Shown here: piece by piece, positions 40,832-49,101 of the stretch
How positions within the stretch are numbered: the first letter of the stretch is position 1
Layout of the letters: every line of letters starts with the position of its first letter
Origin: DASRQK01 sp964401685
GTDB taxonomy: Bacteria > Bacteroidota > Bacteroidia > Sphingobacteriales > Sphingobacteriaceae
Length of the DNA stretch: 64,000 bases
NCBI GenBank assembly: GCA_964401685.1
Contig: CAYNZH010000009.1
Coordinates: 6,916-70,915 of the forward strand
Reading direction: 5' to 3'
Translations under genes and position numbers: made by a program
The notes under the pieces: generated by a model
What the model saw: only the letters and a program-made list of their open reading frames with translations
Database searches by the model: none
Told to the model about the DNA's origin: nothing

Positions 40832-41596
40832 TCATATTTTTTCAAAATCCGACCCTTTATCTTTTAAAGCTTCTAAACGAGGAGAAACCCGTTTTACGTC
40901 GTGATTGAGATAATCGTCTTCGATCAGTCCGTCCCTCATGCGGACGATCCGATGCGCGTGCATAGCGATGTCCTCTTCGTGGGTCACTAAGATAATGGTG
41001 TTACCTTTGGAGTGTATTTCTTCGATGAGACCCATGATCTCAATGGAAGTCTTTGTGTCAAGGTTTCCGGTCGGTTCGTCTGCAAGAATGATAGATGGAT
41101 CGTTGATAAGTGCCCGTGCGACCGCAACACGCTGTCTCTGTCCGCCTGAAAGTTCGTTTGGCTTATGATCTACACGGTTCCCTAATCCGACGCTCTCCAG
41201 CACTTGCTGTGCTCTCTCAGTCCTTTTGGTTTTGTTCAGTCCTGCATACACCAACGGAAGGGCAACATTTTCCAGGGACGTCGACCGAGGCAGTAGGTTA
41301 AAAGTCTGGAACACAAAGCCAATCTCCTTGTTTCGAATCCCGGCGAGCTCGTCGTCCGTCATTTCACTGACTTTGTTGCCGTTCAAGATATATTCCCCGC
41401 GTGTCGGAGTGTCCAAACATCCTAAAATGTTCATTAATGTGGATTTCCCGGAACCCGAAGGACCCATCAACGCCACAAACTCCCCTTTGAAAATGTTTAG
41501 AGTCACTGATTTGAGGGCATGGATGGTTTCAGATCCGATGACATATCTTCGTCCAATTTCTGTCAGCTTGATGAGGGGTTCCTGCGCCTGCGCCAT
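40832..41596 (-). CDS. ABC transporter ATP-binding protein, MacB/LolD class
   Basis: 254 aa. Walker A GPSGSGKST (about 45-53), Q-loop FVFQTFNLLP, signature LSGGQRQRVAVARA, Walker B IILADEPTGNLD, H-loop VTHEED. The sequence belongs to the MacB/LolD/FtsE class that powers mechanotransmission-type transporters. No permease gene is adjacent, so its partner must be elsewhere. The C-terminal 25 residues (DYLNHDVKRVSPRLEALKDK) extend past the usual end. Confidence 0.88.
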   Translation of the reverse strand: MAQAQEPLIKLTEIGRRYVIGSETIHALKSVTLNIFKGEFVALMGPSGSGKSTLMNILGCLDTPTRGEYILNGNKVSEMTDDELAGIRNKEIGFVFQTFNLLPRSTSLENVALPLVYAGLNKTKRTERAQQVLESVGLGNRVDHKPNELSGGQRQRVAVARALINDPSIILADEPTGNLDTKTSIEIMGLIEEIHSKGNTIILVTHEEDIAMHAHRIVRMRDGLIEDDYLNHDVKRVSPRLEALKDKGSDFEKI

Positions 41597-41654
41597 ATTT
41601 TGCTATTATCTTTTTACCTGTACTTTCTTTTTAGACGTGGCTGCGGGTTCATTG

Positions 41655-42404
41655 TTACAGGGAGTCCTTATTTATTTTCCAGTGCGCGTCTATGGTTTCA
41701 AAGGTCTGAGCCATAAGAGTGCCAAAATCCTTTTCTTCTAATTTTTCTGTCGGAATTGGCGGCAATACGTCTATGTAAACAGTGCCTGGTGTCGTGCCAC
41801 GGGGGTTACCGTCGTCCCAGAATAATTCCCACGCATTTTGGATCACCACCGGGAGTATCGCTACTTTGGTTTCAATAGCCAATTTAAATGGTCCGGTTTT
41901 GAATGCTCCTAATTTTGGCGGAAATTGGTCGTCGATTCGTCCTTCTGGGAAGATTACGAGATTACGATTCTGAGATAGATGACTTTCGGCTTTTTTGAAT
42001 GCACGATAGGCGGATATTTTGCTTTCTCTATTTATGGGAATGTCGATGGATCTAAAAAACAGCCCCGTGACCGGATTGCTCAGAAGTTCTGCTTTCCCCA
42101 TATAGGAATGTGGGGCATCGCAAAGCGCTATCACCGCTGAAATATCCAGGTTTGATGTATGATTCGGGCAAATAATATAATTTTTACTCCAGTCAACTTC
42201 GCTGTGAAATCGTACCTTAAAGGAGAAGCCGGCAACTCTCGCACTTCGTTTTGCAATCCACCTTCGGGCGTTGACCAGGCGTTGATAATTCTTTTCCGGT
42301 TTTTTTGCCCAATAAATCAAAACCGGCCAGTAGGGAAGAAAAAAAAACAGGACAGCACCGAGGTAAAAATAGCGGTGTAATTTTTTTATTCTTCTAGATA
42401 GCAT
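41655..42404 (-). CDS. plsC: 1-acyl-sn-glycerol-3-phosphate acyltransferase (PlsC family)
   Basis: 249 aa. A membrane-associated N-terminus (about 12-30) precedes the acyltransferase motif NHTSNLD (His82, Asp87) and the phosphate-binding FPEGR (152-156). It adds the second acyl chain to lysophosphatidic acid in phospholipid synthesis. The start is fixed by a promoter whose -7 box lies four bases before the ATG, back to back with a -7 box for the divergent tatD gene. Confidence 0.88.
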   Translation of the reverse strand: MLSRRIKKLHRYFYLGAVLFFFLPYWPVLIYWAKKPEKNYQRLVNARRWIAKRSARVAGFSFKVRFHSEVDWSKNYIICPNHTSNLDISAVIALCDAPHSYMGKAELLSNPVTGLFFRSIDIPINRESKISAYRAFKKAESHLSQNRNLVIFPEGRIDDQFPPKLGAFKTGPFKLAIETKVAILPVVIQNAWELFWDDGNPRGTTPGTVYIDVLPPIPTEKLEEKDFGTLMAQTFETIDAHWKINKDSL

Positions 42405-42408
42405 GAGG

Positions 42409-42439
42409 CAAAGTTATATCTTTGAGGCAGAAGGTGCAA
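42409..42439 (-). promoter_or_regulatory. plsC promoter, TTG-N20-TAACTTTG
   Basis: Minus strand: TTG at 42439-42437, a 20-base spacer, and the -7 box TAACTTTG at 42416-42409, then four bases and ATG at 42404. A leaderless transcript is expected. Confidence 0.65.
42417..42424 (+). promoter_or_regulatory. -7 box TATCTTTG for tatD-tcdA
   Basis: A perfect plus-strand TAnnTTTG that starts at the base next to the end of the divergent plsC -7 box. It lies 24 bases before the ATG at 42449. No TTG is seen at the normal distance upstream, so it may be the weaker of the two. Confidence 0.5.
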
Positions 42440-42448
42440 ATCAAAGAT

Positions 42449-43108
42449 ATGATTCCTTATCTCGATATTCATACCCATCATACAAAACATGATCCTGGCG
42501 TCCGGGCTATCTACAATTGGATTCCGCAGAGGGATAGCTCATATCCTGTTGATGCTTTTGGCGTTTCTCTTGGGATTCATCCGCACTATATTTCTGCTGA
42601 ACACTGGGAGAGGGACTTATACTTTATCGACCAGTCCTTAAAGCATTCTCGATTTAAGTTGATAGGCGAGTGTGGACTCGATCGCCTGACGGGCCCCTCG
42701 CTTTCCTTGCAGCAGGAGGTCTTCAGACGACAGCTCGATCTGGCCGACAAACATCGCAAGCCGGTCTTGATTCATTGCGTACGTGCGTTCGATGAACTGC
42801 TTTCCTGCACCCGCCCATTTCTGGGGAAGGTTCCATTAATCATTCACGGGTATTCAAAATCTTTGGAGTTGGCCAGGGAACTCTCAAGGAAGGGATTCCT
42901 GCTTTCCTTTGGTCAATCATTGGTCAAAAATCATCCTGGGGCCAATGCTTATCTCGCAGAAACAAATAGTAATTTTTTTCTCGAATCAGATGAAAGCTCT
43001 CAGCCTATTGAAGAAATTTATGAGACGGCAGCTTTTTTACGTAAAATCTCGGTGGATCAGCTGAAAGATGTTATTTTTGCGCACTGGAAAAATATCAATC
43101 TTCTTTAA
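42449..43108 (+). CDS. TatD-family metal-dependent hydrolase
   Basis: 219 aa from the ATG at 42449 (an in-frame TTG at 42422 lies on the promoter). Metal-binding motifs: LDIHTHH (His8, His10), GECGLDR, a His in LIHCVRA, HGY and the Asp in LESDES. TatD proteins are DNases or deoxyribonucleases of the amidohydrolase fold; this one is shorter than E. coli TatD and has several changed loops. Its stop is immediately followed by the tcdA ATG. Confidence 0.82.
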   Translation: MIPYLDIHTHHTKHDPGVRAIYNWIPQRDSSYPVDAFGVSLGIHPHYISAEHWERDLYFIDQSLKHSRFKLIGECGLDRLTGPSLSLQQEVFRRQLDLADKHRKPVLIHCVRAFDELLSCTRPFLGKVPLIIHGYSKSLELARELSRKGFLLSFGQSLVKNHPGANAYLAETNSNFFLESDESSQPIEEIYETAAFLRKISVDQLKDVIFAHWKNINLL

Positions 43109-43921
43109 ATGGAAAATTTGGACTGGTTGTCTCGGTCGGCACTTTTGGTGGGCGACGCCGGAATTGAAACGCTGCAAAATAAGCACGTGCTGGTTGTAGG
43201 ATTGGGGGGCGTAGGTTCCTTTGCTGCGGAATTTATTTGTAGGGCGGGCGTTGGCGAAATGACCATTGTGGACGGCGATGTTGTCGATCCCAGCAATAGA
43301 AATCGGCAGCTTCCTGCGCTGGCCACAAACCACGGGGAGAGCAAGGCTACGATCATGGCTGAAAGGCTAAAAGCGATAAATCCCGCACTGAAGTTGCATG
43401 TGGTTCAGGAATTCTTGAGTCCAGAAAGATGCAGGGAGCTGCTTGAAACACGCTTTGATCACATTGCAGACTGTATTGATAGTGTTACACCAAAGTTGAC
43501 CCTACTATCGGCAGCGGTTGCTGCACAGATTCCCGTGGTCAGTTCCATGGGGGCTGGGGGCAAGATGGATCCTACAAAATTGAGGGTAGCTTGGTTGCCT
43601 GAAACATATCAGTGTGTGTTTGCTTTCTATTTGAGGAAGAGGCTCAAAAAGATGACAGATTTCCACCAGGTTAAAGCCGTGTTTTCCATTGAGGAAGTAC
43701 AACGGGACTCCCTGGTCCTGACGGACGGAACCAACTTTAAAAGATCAGCCTATGGGACAATATCGTACCTGCCGGCTGCGTTTGGTGGTGTTTGCGCATC
43801 GGTGGTCATCCGGGAGTTGCTCGGCTTAAACGTAGAACTGGTCAAGCGTCCCGCCGGAATCAAGGTGAAAAAATCCCCTGCCCCTTCCACGAAAAGAGCA
43901 GGAGAGTTGTCTTTAGTTTAA
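43109..43921 (+). CDS. tcdA: tRNA threonylcarbamoyladenosine dehydratase TcdA
   Basis: 270 aa, E1-like ThiF fold. The ATP-binding glycine motif is GLGGVGS (31-37), followed by the ATP-binding DxxxxSNRNRQ block (DVVDPSNRNRQL) and ADCIDSVTPK. Compared with ThiF and MoeB it has no zinc Cys pairs. By family it converts t6A at tRNA position 37 to the cyclic ct6A form with ATP. It directly follows tatD and converges on the dipeptidase with a 9-base overlap. Confidence 0.87.
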   Translation: MENLDWLSRSALLVGDAGIETLQNKHVLVVGLGGVGSFAAEFICRAGVGEMTIVDGDVVDPSNRNRQLPALATNHGESKATIMAERLKAINPALKLHVVQEFLSPERCRELLETRFDHIADCIDSVTPKLTLLSAAVAAQIPVVSSMGAGGKMDPTKLRVAWLPETYQCVFAFYLRKRLKKMTDFHQVKAVFSIEEVQRDSLVLTDGTNFKRSAYGTISYLPAAFGGVCASVVIRELLGLNVELVKRPAGIKVKKSPAPSTKRAGELSLV

Positions 43922-45280
43922 TTCTGCAAAATACTTGTGAAACAAAGGTATCGTTTCGATTCCCTTGAGGTAGTTTGCTATATCATACTTTTCATTTGGC
44001 GAATGCAGGTTGTCGCTGTCCAGTCCAAAGCCGAGGAGAACGGTCTTGAGACCGAGTTCCTTTTCGAAAAGTGCTACAATCGGAATGCTTCCTCCTCCCC
44101 TTGTGGGAATGGGTTTCTTTCCAAATGATGCTTCCATGGCTTTTTCAGCGGCTTTGTAGGCAGCGCTGTCTGTGGGTGTTACGACCGGCTCGCCACCGTG
44201 ATGCGGTTTTACCAGAACTTCTACGCCTTTTGGAGCGATCCGCTTGAAATGATCGCTGAACAACTTCGTGATTTCCTCAGAAGATTGATTTGGAACAAGC
44301 CGCATTGATATTTTGGCAAAAGCCTTAGACGGTAAAACAGTTTTTGCTCCTTCACCGATGTAGCCGCCCCAAATGCCATTGACTTCCAAGGTGGGACGTA
44401 TTCCAGTCCTTTCTATTGTGGTATAGCCTTTTTCTCCCCACAGACCATCCACGCCCAGGTCTTTTTTATATTCCTCCTCGTCATATGGTGCTTTATTCAA
44501 AGCGATACGCTCCTCTTCGGTCAATTCTTGAACATTGTCATAGAAACCCGGAATAGTTATGTGGTTATTGTCGTCGTGCAAGGAGGCAATCATTTTGGCA
44601 AGAATTGTTGCCGGATTGGCTACTGCTCCACCATATACTCCCGAGTGCAAATCCCTGTTTGGCCCCGTCACTTCGACCTCTATATAGGACAATCCTCTCA
44701 ATCCCGTTTCCAGAGACGGTGTTTCCAGGCTGATCATCGAAGTATCCGAAATAAGCACAACGTCCGCTGCTAATTTTTCCTTATTGGATTTAATAAATTT
44801 GCCGAGATTCTCTGAACCGACTTCTTCCTCGCCTTCAATCATGAACTTTAGATTGGTGGGTAGTTCGCCCAACTTTTCCATCAGTTCGAAGGCCTTCACG
44901 TGCATATAGAATTGCCCTTTGTCGTCGCATGCGCCACGAGCGTAGATTTTCCCATCCCGGACCGTTGGTTCAAAGGGGGGAGTTTCCCATAGTTCCAGGG
45001 GATCCGGTGGTTGTACGTCATAATGACCATAAACCAAAACAGTCGGTTTGTTAGGATCTGTGATTTTCTCACCATACACAATCGGATGGCCTCCCGTCGG
45101 ACAGATTTCAACATTGTCGGCACCGGCGTCTCTCAGTTTTTGAGCAACAAATTCTGCAGTATTACTAACGTCGTCCTTGTATTTTGGGTCAGCGCTGACA
45201 GAAGGGAATCTTAGCAACTCAAATAGTTCACTCAGGAAGCGATCTTTATGATTTCCGACATATTCTTTGATTTTTTGCAT
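43913..45280 (-). CDS. M20-family dipeptidase
   Basis: 455 aa. The zinc ligands are in VLVYGHYDVQPPDP (His, Asp), the catalytic Glu pair is in MIEGEEEVGSEN, and a further metal Asp is in ISDTSMIS; a dimerisation domain spans roughly 200-320. This is the CNDP/PepV-like cytoplasmic dipeptidase class, which cleaves dipeptides to amino acids with two zinc ions. The promoter (45310-45340) is clear. The end overlaps the convergent tcdA end by 9 bases. Confidence 0.88.
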   Translation of the reverse strand: MQKIKEYVGNHKDRFLSELFELLRFPSVSADPKYKDDVSNTAEFVAQKLRDAGADNVEICPTGGHPIVYGEKITDPNKPTVLVYGHYDVQPPDPLELWETPPFEPTVRDGKIYARGACDDKGQFYMHVKAFELMEKLGELPTNLKFMIEGEEEVGSENLGKFIKSNKEKLAADVVLISDTSMISLETPSLETGLRGLSYIEVEVTGPNRDLHSGVYGGAVANPATILAKMIASLHDDNNHITIPGFYDNVQELTEEERIALNKAPYDEEEYKKDLGVDGLWGEKGYTTIERTGIRPTLEVNGIWGGYIGEGAKTVLPSKAFAKISMRLVPNQSSEEITKLFSDHFKRIAPKGVEVLVKPHHGGEPVVTPTDSAAYKAAEKAMEASFGKKPIPTRGGGSIPIVALFEKELGLKTVLLGFGLDSDNLHSPNEKYDIANYLKGIETIPLFHKYFAELN

Positions 45281-45309
45281 ATTTCTTTAAAATTATTCCG
45301 TGAATAGTG

Positions 45310-45340
45310 CAAATCTAATGAAAACTCAACTGAAATCCAA
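45310..45340 (-). promoter_or_regulatory. Dipeptidase promoter, TTG-N20-TAGATTTG
   Basis: Minus strand TTG at 45340-45338, 20-base spacer, then TAGATTTG at 45317-45310, about 29 bases before the ATG at 45280. Confidence 0.6.
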
Positions 45341-45367
45341 CCCACAAATGTTAATTTTGCATGTTCA

Positions 45368-45379
45368 AAAGTTAACTTT
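45368..45379. promoter_or_regulatory. 12-bp perfect palindrome AAAGTTAACTTT
   Basis: Lies in the divergent gap between the dipeptidase and the exported peptide gene, about 30-45 bases upstream of a near-consensus -7 box (TTCCTTTG, 45412-45419; TTG at 45389-45391). It could be an operator. AT-rich palindromes arise by chance, so confidence is low. Confidence 0.3.
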
Positions 45380-45470
45380 AATAATTGTTTGTTTAATTTA
45401 AAATTAATTGTTTCCTTTGTAATAGCGGATCCAAGTTGGTACATATTATTAATTAAGAAATGGAGGGTTT

Positions 45471-45791
45471 ATGAGAAGGAGATTTTTGATGAGTGGGAGC
45501 GGAGTGTTTATGCTGATTATTGCATTTATTTTTAATTTATCATTTACAAAGGAATCGCAAGCCAAGGCGTACGAATTTTGGGGTACTGCTGCGACGATCA
45601 GGTGTGTAATGACCATGCCAAAAAATTATCAAGGTGATTTGGTTGTATCGTACAATGGTGCGGCGGTTGTTGGAAAGGCAACAGTGAAAGCAGATCTGCA
45701 GACGATGCTAGGCACTGAGACAACTTGCAATGGCTTCCGGATGACTGCATGTGGGGGAACTAATTGTGTTCCAAACGAGGTGAATTACTGA
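45471..45791 (+). CDS. Small exported four-cysteine peptide
   Basis: 106 aa, preceded by a GGAGGG ribosome-binding site five bases before the ATG. A basic start and hydrophobic segment (about 11-25, VFMLIIAFIFNLSF) indicate export. The mature region has four Cys (45, 86, 94, 99) with the C-terminal run CNGFRMTACGGTNC, enough for two disulfides. The leader looks like that of NVEALA-type Bacteroidota peptides, but the NVEALA motif is absent. The next genes encode a propeller lipoprotein and a CxxC lipoprotein. Function unknown. Confidence 0.7.
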   Translation: MRRRFLMSGSGVFMLIIAFIFNLSFTKESQAKAYEFWGTAATIRCVMTMPKNYQGDLVVSYNGAAVVGKATVKADLQTMLGTETTCNGFRMTACGGTNCVPNEVNY

Positions 45792-45824
45792 GTTTATCAG
45801 GTGATTGGTAGTTTCATAATTTGA

Positions 45825-47096
45825 ATGACGGAGAAGATGTCGGGAGTTCTGGAAAGGATAGTATGTAATTTAGCTTGGTTTTCGATTGTTGTGCTTCAGT
45901 CTTGCATTGGGGATCCGCAGGCGGACTGGGAGGATAGGGATGACTTGGATATCAGAAGCACGTCAGCGCTTTACAACGGAGATTCGGAGCCATATATTAT
46001 AGACTTTATTGGAACGGATGAAAATTCCGGATTCTCGACATCTTCTTTTATTTCCGATGATTATAGACTGATTCCGCTGGAGACCCGCGATGATAATCTG
46101 ATCGGCCGTATTGATAAGGCCGTGTTCACGGACGGAAAAATCTACGTGCTAGACAGGAATATTGCTAAACAGTTGTTTTGCTTTGATAGCACGGGCGTTT
46201 TTTTGCACAGGGTGGGAGCCCGAGGACGGGGGCCAGGTGAGTACGACGATCCCAAGGACTTTGATGTCGTTGATGGAAAGATATACCTCATGGATAGACA
46301 GAGTCGCGTCTTTATTTATGATCTCAACGCGGATTTAATAAAGGTTATCAAATTGCCTTTTCTGTCGACGCAGGTGGCCGCGATGAGTGATTCTAGTTTG
46401 TTTGTGTACTCACATGAGAGGGAGGGGCCGTATTACACGTATCTTAGGCAGTTGAATCCAAATCTAACGATGATCTCTCAGGATTTCGAAATTCCTTCTG
46501 AACTGGTTTCGATGTACGGTATTCAGCAGGCCTTTTCAAAGAATGGCGATCAGCTTTTGTTCTCGAAGTTCTTGTCAGACACCCTCTTTTCTGTGTCTGC
46601 GGGAGAAATTCGACCGAAATTTGTGATTCGTCACAGCTATGGGACGCCCGAAATCGACTGGTTCGATAAATCAGCGATCGATGCTTATCAGAATTCGGTC
46701 GGGGGACTCTTCCATCTAGGGTACGGAGAATTCGGGAATATCCTGCTGTTTTTCGTGGAAAAAGACAATTCCATACTTACTGGCTTGTATGATACCGAAA
46801 ATCAAATACTGACGAAATATAGCGGTTTTTCGGAAGATATGTTTCTGCTCGGGCTGAGTAATTATTTTCCAGTGGGCTTTATGGGGGAAAAGATGCTATT
46901 CCATTTCGACAGTGGAGTTTTTATCCAGAGTTTTTCCCGTCTCTTGGAAAGATACAAAGATCAACCCGAGGTCGTCAGCGATCTCAACAATCTATTCGCG
47001 AAGGTGCACCGACAATTGCCAGATGCCAGCGCGAATTCGAATCCCGCTATTTTGGTCGCACGTCTAAATCCAAATGCTATTAATGATGAAAAATAA
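45825..47096 (+). CDS. 6-bladed beta-propeller lipoprotein
   Basis: 423 aa. The lipobox is VVLQSC (Cys27), then an Asp/Ser-rich linker, then repeated propeller blades (LIGRIDKAVFTDGKIYVLDRN; QLFCFDSTGVFLHRVGARGRGPGEY; DFDVVDGKIYLMDRQ). The GRGPGEYxxPxDFDV block is typical of BF3164-like propeller lipoproteins of Bacteroidota. It should sit on the outer membrane or its periplasmic face. It is 33 bases after the Cys peptide, and the CxxC lipoprotein gene starts inside its 3' end (11-base overlap). Confidence 0.82.
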   Translation: MTEKMSGVLERIVCNLAWFSIVVLQSCIGDPQADWEDRDDLDIRSTSALYNGDSEPYIIDFIGTDENSGFSTSSFISDDYRLIPLETRDDNLIGRIDKAVFTDGKIYVLDRNIAKQLFCFDSTGVFLHRVGARGRGPGEYDDPKDFDVVDGKIYLMDRQSRVFIYDLNADLIKVIKLPFLSTQVAAMSDSSLFVYSHEREGPYYTYLRQLNPNLTMISQDFEIPSELVSMYGIQQAFSKNGDQLLFSKFLSDTLFSVSAGEIRPKFVIRHSYGTPEIDWFDKSAIDAYQNSVGGLFHLGYGEFGNILLFFVEKDNSILTGLYDTENQILTKYSGFSEDMFLLGLSNYFPVGFMGEKMLFHFDSGVFIQSFSRLLERYKDQPEVVSDLNNLFAKVHRQLPDASANSNPAILVARLNPNAINDEK

Positions 47097-47679
47097 GATT
47101 GTATTTGTTGCCTATTGTTTATTGGGCCATATGCTAATGGCTTGCGAGGAAGAATCTGCTTCTTCGCCCTTTGCTCCGAAAGAATTTGTTTTGTCGGCAG
47201 CATTAGAAGGGGAAATTGAGTCATTTTTACGGGCGGAATCTGTACCAGTGGATGGCGAAATTCAGGTTCTGGATTTGAGTGATGGCCGCTGGTCGAGGCT
47301 AATGGAGGTGTTTACCCGTGATAAACCTAATAATAAACTATACTTCTATTTTGATAATCTCCATTGTAATGAATGTATAGAACGGGAGATTCTATATATG
47401 AAGGAGTATTATTCGAGTGAGCAGGTTGCTCTATTAATCAGACACCCTTCTCGAAGTGAGGCACAAGCTTTTTTGGCCATAAATGAGTTGCCCTATCAAG
47501 TTTATCTGTTGCGGCCGGATGAACATTTTTCCGAGAGCCTTGCAATGCTTAGCCGTCCGGCGTATTTTAGGATCCGGGAAGGGGTAACACTGAAAAATCT
47601 TTTCAGTCCAAAATATTCCTATCCCGAATTGTCGATTCGATTCCACACGAATATGAAGGCATTGTTGGATGATGACTAA
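47086..47679 (+). CDS. Lipoprotein with thioredoxin-like CxxC motif
   Basis: 197 aa from the ATG at 47086, chosen because it gives a compact signal peptide with a lipobox LMAC (Cys20); ATGs at 47074 and 47083 are also in frame. The mature part has a strand-rich start and the motif KLYFYFDNLHCNECIERE, with Cys94 and Cys97 in a CNEC pair after a hydrophobic strand, as in thioredoxin-fold proteins. It overlaps the propeller gene, so the trio is coupled. A redox role is inferred; no family is certain. Confidence 0.65.
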   Translation: MKNKIVFVAYCLLGHMLMACEEESASSPFAPKEFVLSAALEGEIESFLRAESVPVDGEIQVLDLSDGRWSRLMEVFTRDKPNNKLYFYFDNLHCNECIEREILYMKEYYSSEQVALLIRHPSRSEAQAFLAINELPYQVYLLRPDEHFSESLAMLSRPAYFRIREGVTLKNLFSPKYSYPELSIRFHTNMKALLDDD

Positions 47680-47683
47680 GTCA

Positions 47684-48691
47684 CTATTTCAGACTCTTGA
47701 TATCTTTCCGCAATTGCTTGAAAAAGGCTTCTTCAGAGTTTGCAATATCCATCAATTGGTCTGAGAGTTGATCATAGAGCTGCTCACCCGAGGTGCGATT
47801 TTTATAGACCCGGGAGATTTGAAGGGCAAAATCCCGCCATCTGTCGCCGATAGCGGTTAATTCGGCCGCACGATCTTTCAATACCCGATGGTCGAGAATG
47901 TCGGCAGATTCGGATAGGAAAGCTGCATAGATATAGCGGAAGCCACCACCGCCAGTTCCGATTTCTTCTTGCATTCGAACAAGTTGCCCGAGATAGTGAT
48001 TGGTTTTTTTAACGCCGATTTTTTTTGGCCATTTTTTAATGTTTTTCGCGACCCAACGCATGGCCTTTACGCCGATAATGGGGACGGGAGCGAGCATATC
48101 GTTACAAGTGCGATTTATGCCCTTGATGATCGCACCGGATAGGTCATAATTTGGATTGATCTTTTCTATAAAGTAAAGGTGGCCCCGGGGAGCAAGTGCT
48201 CCTTTTGCGAATCGGACTTTTTCAAGCTGATTTTGATCGAGCTGAGTGACTGTTTCCATCACCGGATCGCTGATCAGGTATTCCGAACCCTGCTTGCCAT
48301 AGACTACCAAATTGTGTGCGTTGAAGTGGAACCTGTAGTCATCTGGAAAGTAACTCAAATTGAATACACCAACTTGCAGTCCGACGGGTTTTCCTTCTCT
48401 TATTTTCTGATCAAGCGCCTCCAAGGCTTGGTCTTTATTTTTAAAACGTTGATGTCTAGCTGTGAAACCCAGCAGCTTAGAGGTTCGCTTAAAGATGAGG
48501 CCTGGCATTGGCCTGTAACTAAAGGCTGGGGCAAAATTTACCTTGATGAATGGTAGATAAGCAAAGAACAATCCCGAGCCTATACCGAACACGAGAGGTT
48601 CCGACAAGGTCAATCCGTTATGGTTTAGCAAGTTTACCACGACACCATTTTCACAGTGGGCTGATTGCTGATGCGTAAAGTTTATTTTCAT
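47684..48691 (-). CDS. BtrH-like acyltransferase (papain-like, DUF4872)
   Basis: 335 aa. The N-terminal BtrH domain has Cys13 in QSAHCENG, His126 in FNAHNLVVYG and Asp142 in LISDPV, a papain-like triad; the remainder matches a DUF4872-type helical tail. BtrH moves an acyl group from an acyl carrier protein to an acceptor in butirosin synthesis. In this cluster it is a candidate for transferring the polyene acid to the dialkylresorcinol. It is last in the leftward block B operon, 7 bases after the hypothetical gene. Confidence 0.78.
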   Translation of the reverse strand: MKINFTHQQSAHCENGVVVNLLNHNGLTLSEPLVFGIGSGLFFAYLPFIKVNFAPAFSYRPMPGLIFKRTSKLLGFTARHQRFKNKDQALEALDQKIREGKPVGLQVGVFNLSYFPDDYRFHFNAHNLVVYGKQGSEYLISDPVMETVTQLDQNQLEKVRFAKGALAPRGHLYFIEKINPNYDLSGAIIKGINRTCNDMLAPVPIIGVKAMRWVAKNIKKWPKKIGVKKTNHYLGQLVRMQEEIGTGGGGFRYIYAAFLSESADILDHRVLKDRAAELTAIGDRWRDFALQISRVYKNRTSGEQLYDQLSDQLMDIANSEEAFFKQLRKDIKSLK

Positions 48692-48698
48692 CTTAAGG

Positions 48699-49100
48699 CT
48701 ATTCGAAGGGATGTTGTAGTTGACTCAGCGAAATTTGAAAAACTTCAGCATATTTTGCGAGGGTTTTTGCACTGAGATTTTTGAAAGATTTGGGTTTGAG
48801 GTGTCGTTTTACAAAAAACCTGTGGATACCAACGTAGCTAGAAAGCACAGGAACATCCATTCGGTTGAGTTCCATAAAGTAATGAATGGGGCTGGCCTTC
48901 CCTTCCAAGAATAAGTTTTTGGCCTCTTGAACACGTTCATCGATTATTTTGAGCGATTCCTGCAGAACGACGGTTTTTACTTCCCAACCTGAACTGGGGA
49001 CGGTCACAAATTTACCATCATCGTCCACGGCGTAGCAAAGCTCTTGCATGTTTTTGGTCGATAGACTTCCCGAGTCCTGTGGTACTTGATCTTCTTTCAT
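48699..49100 (-). CDS. Conserved pigment-cluster hypothetical protein
   Basis: 133 aa. The central part (about 40-90) is helical with VLQESLKIIDERVQEAK and SPIHYFMELNRMDVPVLSSYVG; the C-terminal end (KNLSAKTLAKYAEVFQISLSQL) looks like a helix-turn-helix. It sits 1 base after the dehydratase-like gene and 7 bases before the BtrH-like gene, so it is co-transcribed with both. It may be a DNA-binding regulator or a structural partner; I cannot tell. Confidence 0.65.
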   Translation of the reverse strand: MKEDQVPQDSGSLSTKNMQELCYAVDDDGKFVTVPSSGWEVKTVVLQESLKIIDERVQEAKNLFLEGKASPIHYFMELNRMDVPVLSSYVGIHRFFVKRHLKPKSFKNLSAKTLAKYAEVFQISLSQLQHPFE

Positions 49101-49101
49101 T

